In this document: positions 1 to 4,537 of the stretch, piece by piece
How the letters are laid out: each line of letters starts with the position of its first letter
How positions within the stretch are numbered: the stretch's first letter is position 1
Source of the DNA: DASZHC01 sp035938215
GTDB lineage: Bacteria; Verrucomicrobiota; Verrucomicrobiia; Chthoniobacterales; JAFAMB01
Length of the DNA: 5,434 bases
Reading direction: 5' to 3'
Assembly: GCA_035938215.1 (NCBI GenBank)
Contig: DASZHC010000061.1
Location: 1-5,434, forward strand
Made by a program: the position numbers and the translations under genes
Notes under the pieces: model-generated
Seen by the model: only the letters and a program-made list of their open reading frames with translations
Database searches by the model: none
What the model was told of the DNA's origin: nothing

Positions 1-584
1 CAATGATCGTTCGAAAAGCGGAGCCGCTTCCGATCGAATGCGTTGTCCGTGGCTACCTGGCAGGCTCGGGCTGGAAAGACTACCAGGAAACGGGCGCTGT
101 ATGTGGGATCAAATTACCGGCCGGCTTAAAGCAAGCCTCCCAACTTCCGAGGCCAATTTTTTCACCCGCCACAAAAGCCGCGACTGGACACGACCAAAAC
201 ATTTGCTGGCAAGAATGTTGTGACGTTCTGGGAGAAGAGAGAGCGATCATTGTTCGCGACCTGAGTCTTGGTCTCTACAGCGATGGAAGCCTGCATGCAG
301 CTCAGCGAGGCATCATTGTTGCCGACACAAAGTTTGAATTCGGCGTTCGCGATGGCTCCCTTTTGTTGATCGACGAATGCCTGACTCCGGATTCTTCGCG
401 CTTCTGGTCAGCGGATTGCCATGAGCCCGACTCAAGCCCGGTAAGCTACGACAAGCAGTTTGTACGGGACTACCTTGAAACGCTCGACTGGGATAAAACC
501 TCGCCCGCGCCAAATCTCCCCGCGGAGGTAATAGCAAAAACCAGTCAAAAATACGAGGAAGCGCTGGCGCGCCTGGTAGGGTAG
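1..584 (+). CDS. purC: Phosphoribosylaminoimidazole-succinocarboxamide synthase (SAICAR synthase), 3' part
   Basis: This cytosolic enzyme of purine biosynthesis joins CAIR and aspartate, using ATP, to make SAICAR. The gene is cut by the left edge, so the ATG at position 3 is an internal methionine. 193 residues are visible out of about 290-310 usual for the long form, so roughly the first 100 are missing. Seen in order: ECVVRGYLAGSGWKDY (residues 12-27 of the visible part), the SPATKAATGHDQN substrate-site region, the family signature VADTKFEFG, and DECLTPDSSRFWS, which normally reads DEVLTPDSSRFW. The C-terminal stretch YDKQFVRDYLE...WDKTSPAPNLP is also typical. All key blocks are intact and the frame ends cleanly at TAG, so the protein is probably functional. 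It converges on the leftward gene at 634-1089 with only 49 bp between stops. No other pur gene is in view, so an operon cannot be judged. Confidence 0.96.
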   Translation, partial: MIVRKAEPLPIECVVRGYLAGSGWKDYQETGAVCGIKLPAGLKQASQLPRPIFSPATKAATGHDQNICWQECCDVLGEERAIIVRDLSLGLYSDGSLHAAQRGIIVADTKFEFGVRDGSLLLIDECLTPDSSRFWSADCHEPDSSPVSYDKQFVRDYLETLDWDKTSPAPNLPAEVIAKTSQKYEEALARLVG

Positions 585-633
585 CCAGCGACCTGCAGCT
601 CTGGAACTTGTGCAAGGAACTTAGGTTTTAACC

Positions 634-1089
634 TTATTTGTCGGGTACCGCTTTCCGGGGGGTCCGGGTTCTCCGTTTTGCAGGTTCTGATTCGGGCGAG
701 AGAACTTTCTCCGTTTTGCGCGTCCGGGAACGAAGCGGGCTTTTGGCCTGTTCGGCGTAGATCAACTGAAACGCCTCCGAGGTCGCGGCGTTAGCGGCGT
801 CGATCAGCGCCCGAAGAATTCCATCGTCTTGGGTCAGTATTCTGCAACCAGCCATAATCTCGGTATGATGCTGCGAGGCAGCAGCAAGCAATGTTGTCCT
901 TGGCGGATGCGCCGTAACCATCTCAGCGTATGAAGTCTGAATTATTTTCTGCACAACCGCGGTGAGCATCGCCACATTTGCGGCTGCAAAAAGGTCCTTG
1001 AACGCCCTTTGGCCCAGTCCGTTGATGTCCTGCTGGCGAGCCTTGAAAGCTTTAAGAGCCAAGCCGATCTGCGAAATAACGTCTGACAC
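634..1089 (-). CDS. Small alpha-helical protein with basic C-terminal tail, possibly phasin-like
   Basis: The product is 151 residues and I do not recognise it firmly. Residues 1-115 are rich in Ala, Leu and Gln and look like two amphipathic helices. The pattern 'DINGLGQRAFKDLFAAANVA' followed later by 'AATSEAFQLI' recalls the phasin layout (an N-terminal 'nieAlt.An' block, then a terminal 'ssEAFdvi' block). Phasins coat polyhydroxyalkanoate granules. Residues 118-151 form a Lys/Arg/Pro/Ser tail like those of PhaF-type or nucleoid-binding proteins. The phasin idea is inference from pattern memory only. The start is a GTG at 1089. No in-frame ATG lies upstream before the stop at 1125-1123, and no clear Shine-Dalgarno sequence precedes it, so the start is uncertain. 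The gene is convergent with purC and lies downstream of the DUF2237 gene on the same strand, 256 bp away, with a palindromic repeat between. Co-transcription is possible but not shown. Confidence 0.6.
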   Translation of the reverse strand: MSDVISQIGLALKAFKARQQDINGLGQRAFKDLFAAANVAMLTAVVQKIIQTSYAEMVTAHPPRTTLLAAASQHHTEIMAGCRILTQDDGILRALIDAANAATSEAFQLIYAEQAKSPLRSRTRKTEKVLSPESEPAKRRTRTPRKAVPDK

Positions 1090-1246
1090 GATGAAGAGGA
1101 GTAATTTAACATTTGCGGATTGTCAGGCCCAAAGGTCTCCCATGATATGCGAGACGGCTCCTTGGTTCGTGCGTCCGCGATCGCCTTCACGTTGCAAGGA
1201 ACTTGGAAATCGGTGCCGTGCGGCGCATAGGCCCGGTAAAGGGATA

Positions 1247-1306
1247 GGTAGGGGCAGATCTCCGAGCTGCCCGGCGGAAACGGCGCCTCGGAGATGCGGC
1301 CCTACC
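1247..1306. repeat. REP-like palindromic repeat (GGTAGGG...CCCTACC)
   Basis: Two 25-nt arms, 1247-1271 and 1282-1306, are inverted repeats with 20 of 25 positions pairing, around a 10-nt loop (CGGCGGAAAC). The arms begin GGTAGGG and share an ATCTCCGAG core. I remember elements with this outer motif and a TCTCCGAG core as multicopy intergenic palindromes in Verrucomicrobia genomes, so this is probably one copy of a dispersed REP/MITE-like family. It lies between two leftward genes, just past the 3' end of the DUF2237 gene. As RNA it could form a strong hairpin that ends or stabilises that transcript. No second copy is present in this window and no target duplication is evident. Confidence 0.8.
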
Positions 1307-1345
1307 AGTCTGCCTCGCGAGGAAAGTGCCGTTGAACCCGCCGCA

Positions 1346-1714
1346 CTACACTTGTGCCGCGTGGGCGTGCAGGTCTTCTAGCGCAACGAATTCCAGCGCG
1401 CTGATGTGCGTCGCCGCGAGCACTACAGCAGGCGCGCATCCAGCTTCAAGCGCTTCCTGCCATCGAGTGACGCACAAACACCAGCGATCGCCGCTTTTGA
1501 GACCTGGGAAATCGAATTCCGGAACGGGCGTGCTGAGATCGTTGCCGACCGCCGCACTGAAACGAAGGAACTCCTCGCTCAAGACCGCGCACACGGTGTG
1601 CAAGCCGTAATCACCCGGGCCGGTGCGGCAATAGCCATCGCGATAAAAGCCCGTGCGCGGCTCTCGACAGCAAGATTCGAGTTTACCGCCCAGCACGTTA
1701 GTAAGATCAGCCAT
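1346..1714 (-). CDS. DUF2237 family protein
   Basis: The 122-residue protein matches the DUF2237 family over essentially its whole length, which is the usual size. Family hallmarks seen in order are NVLGGKLESCC (residues 6-16), TGFYRDGYCRTGP (21-33), HTVCAV (39-44), GNDLSTPVPEF.FPGLK.GDRWCLC (57-81), RWQEALEAG.AP (84-95) and ATH..ALEFV.LEDL (101-115). Cysteines are at 15, 16, 29, 42, 79, 81 and 93; several sit in the most conserved blocks, which hints at metal binding or redox chemistry, but the function is unknown to me. There is no signal peptide or membrane segment, so it is probably cytosolic. The ATG at 1714 matches the family N-terminus. A GGAG lies about 13 bases upstream, which is rather far. 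The gene is divergent from the small membrane protein at 1880, and the shared 165-bp gap holds a 22-bp palindrome. Confidence 0.93.
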   Translation of the reverse strand: MADLTNVLGGKLESCCREPRTGFYRDGYCRTGPGDYGLHTVCAVLSEEFLRFSAAVGNDLSTPVPEFDFPGLKSGDRWCLCVTRWQEALEAGCAPAVVLAATHISALEFVALEDLHAHAAQV

Positions 1715-1735
1715 GCGCTGATTTTACTCCGGCAA

Positions 1736-1757
1736 TGAAGATTCTGCAGAATCTTCA
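1736..1757. promoter_or_regulatory. Perfect 22-bp palindrome in a divergent intergenic region
   Basis: The 22 bases are a perfect inverted repeat centred on TGCA (half-site TGAAGATTCTG). It sits 21 bp upstream of the DUF2237 start codon and about 120 bp upstream of the small membrane protein gene. Two T runs separated by AAAA follow on the + strand (1761-1776). Two readings are possible. It may be an operator for a dimeric regulator near the DUF2237 promoter. Alternatively, as RNA, it would be a 9-bp stem with a TGCA loop followed by T runs, like an intrinsic terminator for + strand transcripts. No + strand gene lies shortly upstream, which favours the operator or an antisense-stopping role. 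Confidence 0.55.
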
Positions 1758-1776
1758 CGATTTTTTAAAATTTTTT

Positions 1777-1792
1777 CTGAAACCCTGAAACC
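1777..1792. repeat. Two tandem copies of CTGAAACC
   Basis: The 8-base unit CTGAAACC occurs twice head to tail, directly after the A/T tracts that follow the 22-bp palindrome. It lies within the divergent promoter region of the DUF2237 and small membrane protein genes. It could be a direct-repeat binding site for a regulator, or chance. It is too short to be decisive. Confidence 0.35.
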
Positions 1793-1879
1793 GGATTCGG
1801 AAAAATCATTTGTACACAGTAGCGGAAGGTCAATTGCCCATGAGCGGCTGAATCCTGAAGCGATAAACCATCTGAAACT

Positions 1880-2164
1880 ATGCACGCTAGTAGCCTCAAC
1901 TCTTTGGATACACTTCCACTCCGATCCGGCGTTGCCGGAGCTCCCGCGTTCTCGAGAGAGAAATCAAAAGGGACAACTCCATCCATCGAATCGCGTCTCT
2001 GGAAATTGGCGGCGACAGAAACGCTGAGCTTGGAGATTGAAACCTTTCTTCTCCTGCTCGTCGGGATTCTCGGATTGGCGACCGTTGCTTATGGGATGCA
2101 GCAGGTTTTCTCATTCGTCCAGAATGAGGCCTTTGCGGCATGCATCACAAATTTCCTGCGGTAA
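1880..2164 (+). CDS. Small single-span membrane protein, unknown function
   Basis: The product is 94 residues. Residues 1-40 are polar and Ser-rich. Residues 38-54 (ESRLWKLAATETLSLE) look like an amphipathic helix. Residues 56-76 (FLLLLVGILGLATVAYGM) form one clear transmembrane helix, followed by a short tail. The combination of a 'LWKLAATETLSLEIE' lead-in and one hydrophobic helix recalls small hypothetical proteins of Verrucomicrobia, but I cannot name a family. The ATG at 1880 lacks a clear Shine-Dalgarno sequence, and a downstream start nearer the helix is possible. The gene is divergent from the DUF2237 gene, and 285 bp separate it from the sigma factor gene. The hydrophobic segment and its good placement on the map are the main reasons to call it real. 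Confidence 0.55.
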   Translation: MHASSLNSLDTLPLRSGVAGAPAFSREKSKGTTPSIESRLWKLAATETLSLEIETFLLLLVGILGLATVAYGMQQVFSFVQNEAFAACITNFLR

Positions 2165-2398
2165 ACCGCAATTCAAACCAAGAATCGGAACGAAATGGGA
2201 ACTTCTCCACTTACGCCGACATCACGCAAATCACATGATTAAGCCCCTCCCCTGCACTCTTTGGAAGGTGTTGCATACCTCGATCCTCCCTCCAGATCGG
2301 ACGGAATCCGACCATTCGTTGTCGCGACACGGTCACCTGCCGACTCGATGCAGTTTGTCGCTCTGAAACCGTTTCCCGGCAGGCTCCGAGCAAAAGGG
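2165..2398. other. Intergenic stretch with no recognisable gene
   Basis: No frame on either strand gives a protein-like translation here. The stretch holds a perfect 10-bp palindrome TGTCGCGACA (2320-2329) and a short 5-bp inverted repeat TCGGA/TCCGA (2297-2311). Neither is followed by a T run, so no terminator for the small membrane protein gene is clear. It may contain upstream regulatory sites of the sigma factor gene. Confidence 0.5.
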
Positions 2399-2428
2399 TT
2401 GAGGACTTAGGCGGGAACGAATTATAGT
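2399..2428 (+). promoter_or_regulatory. Candidate sigma-70-type promoter of the sigma factor gene
   Basis: A -35-like TTGAGG (2399-2404) is followed after 17 bases by TTATAG (2422-2427), or after 18 bases by TATAGT (2423-2428), as the -10 box. Transcription would begin near 2434, giving a leader of only about 15 bases before the GTG start. The match is by eye; spacing and position are good but the boxes are imperfect. Confidence 0.4.
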
Positions 2429-2447
2429 CCGCCAGGCGGGAGCGGAC
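2427..2447 (+). promoter_or_regulatory. Shine-Dalgarno region inside a small inverted repeat
   Basis: GTCCGC (2427-2432) and GCGGAC (2442-2447) are perfect inverted repeats with a 9-base loop. GGGAG (2438-2442), 7 bases before the GTG start, is the likely ribosome binding site, and its last base enters the stem. The same area carries a near direct repeat, AGGCGGGAACG (2409-2419) and AGGCGGGAGCG (2434-2444), 10 of 11 identical and 25 bp apart. The Shine-Dalgarno sequence decides the GTG start. Hairpin control would apply only if transcription starts upstream of 2427, so that part is speculative. Confidence 0.45.
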
Positions 2448-2449
2448 GC

Positions 2450-3253
2450 GTGAGGACGGGAAATTCTAGTTCGGCCGATGAAAAGGATCTATTTCGAACC
2501 ACGCGATGGAGTTTGATATTAAACTCTGTCGACGTCCAGGCTCCGGAATCTCGGGCGGCGCTGTCCGAACTTTGCAGGCTGTACTGGTATCCTCTTTATG
2601 CGTTCGCCAGGCGGAGCGGACATCATCCCTCAGATGCAGAGGATCTGACCCAAAGTTTTTTCCCCCACTTGCTGGAAAAGGAAGCCTTCAGCCGAGTCGG
2701 CCCGGAAAAGGGAAAATTCCGCGCATTTTTGCTGGCCTCCTTCAAGAATCACATGTCCGTGTCCTGGCACAAGGGTCGTGCCGCAAAGAGAGGGGGAGGC
2801 TTCCAAGTCGTTTCCCTTGATACGGAGGACGCTGAGCATCGTTATCAGCTCGAACCCGCAGACGATCTTAACCCCGACAGGGTCTTCGATGCGCGTTGGG
2901 CGGCGACTTTACTATCTCGAGTCACCACTCGCTTACACGAGGAATATGTAACGCAAGGGAAAGGCCAGATTTTTGATCGGTTAAAAGTGTTTCTGGTGAA
3001 GGCTGACTATGAGGATATGAACTCCTATCGACGAATCGCCGAAGAACTCGGATTGACGGCTGGAGGTGTTAAGACGCTGGTGTTTCGTCTTCGCAAGCAT
3101 TTCGCCGCGGTGCTTCGGGAGGAGGTAGCTCAAACGCTCGCAAATCCCGGCGAGGTCGACTCCGAGCTGCGAGCACTTTGTAAGGCACTTTTGGCTTCCC
3201 GCGCCGGATCTGCGCACGAAGAAAAGGATGTCGGGGACAGTTGGTCGATCTGA
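2450..3253 (+). CDS. RNA polymerase sigma factor, ECF-like family ('TTRWS' type)
   Basis: The product is 267 residues and would direct RNA polymerase to a specific set of promoters. Residues 17-21 carry the family-typical TTRWS. Region 2 spans about residues 36-115: LCRLYWYPLYAFARRSGH, then SDAEDLTQSFF (region 2.2, core binding), then KGKFRAFLLASFKNH and RAAKRGGG (regions 2.3-2.4, -10 recognition). A linker with VSLDTEDAEHRYQLEPADDLNPDRVFDARWA follows in shorter family blocks. Region 4 is about 170-228, with the helix-turn-helix SYRRIAEELGLTAGGVKTLVFRLRK for -35 contact, and REEVAQTLANPGEVDSELR closes the family pattern. The start is GTG at 2450, chosen because GGGAG lies 7 bases upstream and no in-frame ATG precedes the conserved part. 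Homologues are often followed by a PknB-type Ser/Thr kinase gene, but none is here. No anti-sigma factor is visible either. Confidence 0.93.
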   Translation: MRTGNSSSADEKDLFRTTRWSLILNSVDVQAPESRAALSELCRLYWYPLYAFARRSGHHPSDAEDLTQSFFPHLLEKEAFSRVGPEKGKFRAFLLASFKNHMSVSWHKGRAAKRGGGFQVVSLDTEDAEHRYQLEPADDLNPDRVFDARWAATLLSRVTTRLHEEYVTQGKGQIFDRLKVFLVKADYEDMNSYRRIAEELGLTAGGVKTLVFRLRKHFAAVLREEVAQTLANPGEVDSELRALCKALLASRAGSAHEEKDVGDSWSI

Positions 3254-3396
3254 AGTTCGAATTTGTAGGAGTTTCTGATAGTCGCGCCCTTGCGCCTGCA
3301 TCGACAGTAACCAGGCTTCCCGGCACGTTTGAAATTCCATCGCCTTTCGCATCGGCAGCGCTTTTTCAGGTTGTCCGACGTTTAGCGTTCGCCCAA
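3254..3396. other. Gap between convergent sigma factor gene and MarR remnant
   Basis: There is no convincing gene, hairpin-plus-T-run terminator or repeat in this stretch. On the minus strand it may hold the decayed 3' end of the MarR gene. In a shifted frame around 3376-3410 the residues W-S-I-I-G-R-T-L resemble the W..ll..L pattern near MarR C-termini. This is a weak, by-eye observation. Confidence 0.4.
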
Positions 3397-3669
3397 TTAT
3401 GGACCACCTGCAACCAGCCCTTCCCTGACACCCGAACGATTCAAAACTTCTCCAACGCTCGATTGCGCCCGCTTCCAGGCGCCGAGCGCTGCCGCAGCCT
3501 CCCCTCTTTTCGTAATCTTTATGAGCCGAATGCGCTGATCCTCGTCCACCAAGGTCTCCACAAACCCTTTATTCTCCAGAGGTCGCAGGTTCCTGGAGTG
3601 GCTTGCGCGGCGAAGGGCGGAACATGAACAGTCGCGGCAGATAAGGAAGGGGAAGGTCTTGGCAGGCAT
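3397..3669 (-). pseudogene. MarR-family transcriptional regulator remnant with internal deletion
   Basis: The open frame is 90 residues, whereas MarR proteins are about 140-160. Residues 26-72 (RNLRPLENKGFVE, then VDEDQRIRLIKITKRGEAA, then AWKRAQ) match the wing and following helix of MarR regulators, where the family reads like TRNLRPLE.kG.v...D.R.R.v.LT.kG. Residues 5-22 (TFPFLICRDCSCSALRRA) match the N-terminus of a Cys-rich MarR subgroup. In that subgroup about 50 residues separate these blocks, covering the dimer helix and most of the DNA-recognition helix. Here they are joined directly at about residue 24 (near 3598-3600). The C-terminus also looks degraded or frame-shifted after residue 75. 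The protein could hardly bind DNA normally, so pseudogene is the likely status. The ATG at 3669 is next to a TGTATATACA palindrome, which fits autoregulation of the original gene. Confidence 0.75.
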
Positions 3670-3674
3670 GTAGG

Positions 3675-3684
3675 TGTATATACA
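3675..3684. promoter_or_regulatory. TGTATATACA palindrome, probable MarR-type operator
   Basis: A perfect 10-bp palindrome lies 5 bp upstream of the start codon of the MarR remnant. MarR-family proteins bind A/T-rich palindromes of this kind close to their own promoters, so it is probably the old autoregulatory site. On the minus strand it also overlaps a -10-like sequence. It could still be bound by a related regulator elsewhere in the genome. Confidence 0.5.
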
Positions 3685-3710
3685 TCATTCGGTTCCTTTA
3701 GACAAGTTCT

Positions 3711-3742
3711 CCTGCCCCAGCAACAAGCACTCGTGGGGCAGG
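3711..3742. repeat. 9-bp perfect inverted repeat CCTGCCCCA/TGGGGCAGG
   Basis: CCTGCCCCA (3711-3719) and TGGGGCAGG (3734-3742) are exact inverted repeats around a 14-base loop, G+C-rich and able to form a stable hairpin. It lies in the gap between the leftward MarR remnant and the rightward secreted-protein gene. A T run (3756-3760) occurs only 13 bases past the + strand stem, which is too far for a classical terminator. It may be an operator, a transcript hairpin or a decayed repeat. Confidence 0.5.
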
Positions 3743-3769
3743 TTCTGGTGCAAACTTTTTGATTTTCCA

Positions 3770-3795
3770 AGAACTGCTACCTACAAGCAGGTTCT
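3770..3795. repeat. Imperfect inverted repeat AGAACTGCT/AGCAGGTTCT
   Basis: AGAACTGCT (3770-3778) pairs with AGCAGGTTCT (3786-3795) apart from one extra base, around a 7-base loop. GCAGGTTCT here (3787-3795) also repeats directly the sequence at 3738-3746, which flanks the neighbouring G+C-rich hairpin. The clustering suggests a regulatory region or repeat remnant upstream of the secreted-protein gene. Confidence 0.4.
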
Positions 3796-3817
3796 CAGGC
3801 GGCAGTGGATATTGCAA

Positions 3818-3846
3818 TTGTAACCGCATTCTCGGTCGCATAAGAT
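3818..3846 (+). promoter_or_regulatory. Candidate promoter of the secreted/membrane protein pair
   Basis: TTGTAA (3818-3823) and TAAGAT (3841-3846) are spaced by 17 bases, each matching the sigma-70 consensus at 4 of 6 positions. Transcription would start near 3853, leaving a leader of about 9 bases before the ATG. This is a modest by-eye match. No strong Shine-Dalgarno sequence precedes the ATG, which fits a short or near-leaderless transcript. Confidence 0.3.
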
Positions 3847-3861
3847 CCGCGAGTCAATAGA

Positions 3862-4521
3862 ATGAAATTTCCGTTGGCGTGTTTAATGATCGTCTTAGCG
3901 CATTCGTCTTTTGGGCAGACGCCAAGAGAGGTGTGGCTCATGTTTGTGAAGAATAATAATGATATTTTCCGTATCGAGGAGGGTCTTAAAGATCCAATAC
4001 TGAAAGAGAAGGCCAAACGGTTAGATCAGTCTTTATACAAGTACAACCCTCGGTCACGACCTTCTGCTGAGTGGGGCAATATCAGGATGGCGAGTGACTA
4101 TTTTTCGCAACTCCAGCAAGACGATTTGGTGCTGACTTCCGCTTATGTTTCGATTTCTGGCAATCAGGACAAGATAGACTCTTACGACAAGCTTGGACCT
4201 GCGCTTGATGACTTATACTTAAAAGTGAATGCGTGCCTTCTAAATAATGGGAAGGCTGTAGGGTCAGTTTCCGTGGAAGTGCACACGAAGAAATCCGGAC
4301 TCGAAATTTCCAACTGGCGGGTTGTCTGCATTGCAAAGATACTTCAACTGTACCCGAATTTTTCGCCGACTGCGTTTCCTAAACTGAGCAGTCCCACGAA
4401 ATGGAATCTTGCGCCCGGCAACTACATCATGTGGGCAGAGGATCCACAGACGGGTAGCAAATCAGCAACGCAGGAGATTCCGATAGATAAAGATCAGGAA
4501 TGCGACCTTGCCGTTCCATAA
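3862..4521 (+). CDS. Secreted protein of unknown function
   Basis: The product is 219 residues and I do not recognise its family. Residues 1-19 look like a Sec signal peptide: a basic start (MK), a hydrophobic core (PLACLMIVLA) and a likely cleavage around SFG-QT, so the protein should be periplasmic or exported. Residues 20-100 are polar and mixed helical. Residues 105-219 look like a beta-rich domain (VSVEVHTK, NWRVVCIAKI) and end with a pattern 'SSPTKWNLAPGNYIMWAED...CDLAVP'. This resembles the closing strands of Ig-like or carboxypeptidase-regulatory-like folds, where a PG.Y turn is common. That fold is an inference. The gene is visibly richer in A+T (many AAA, AAT, ATA and TTA codons) than the sigma factor gene or purC, which may mean lateral transfer. 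Its 3' end abuts the membrane protein gene on the same strand, so the two are probably co-transcribed. Confidence 0.8.
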   Translation: MKFPLACLMIVLAHSSFGQTPREVWLMFVKNNNDIFRIEEGLKDPILKEKAKRLDQSLYKYNPRSRPSAEWGNIRMASDYFSQLQQDDLVLTSAYVSISGNQDKIDSYDKLGPALDDLYLKVNACLLNNGKAVGSVSVEVHTKKSGLEISNWRVVCIAKILQLYPNFSPTAFPKLSSPTKWNLAPGNYIMWAEDPQTGSKSATQEIPIDKDQECDLAVP

Positions 4522-4537
4522 GGGGTTCGGGCTCCTG

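Noticed and set aside
562..590. Inverted repeat CGCTGGC/GCCAGCG spanning the purC stop codon, a possible terminator.
   Set aside because: The loop is 15 bases, the first arm is inside conserved coding sequence, and no T run follows.
611..1204. The 12-mer TGCAAGGAACTT occurs at 611-622 and 1193-1204, flanking the 634-1089 gene like insertion-site duplications.
   Set aside because: About one repeated 12-mer is expected by chance in a window of this size, the copies do not extend, and there are no terminal inverted repeats or transposase.
962..1381. A 139-codon + strand open frame over the repeat and the start of the leftward gene.
   Set aside because: The translation is low-quality (Arg/Pro/Ser/Cys-rich), it runs through the palindromic repeat, and it is antisense to better-supported genes.
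1406..1738. A 110-codon + strand open frame at 1406-1738.
   Set aside because: It is antisense to the clearly recognised DUF2237 gene.
3241..3627. A 128-codon + strand open frame after the sigma factor gene.
   Set aside because: It is antisense to the recognisable MarR remnant and shows no family motif or ribosome binding site.
3711..3760. G+C-rich hairpin and later T run considered as an intrinsic terminator.
   Set aside because: 13 bases separate the stem from the T run and no + strand gene ends just upstream.
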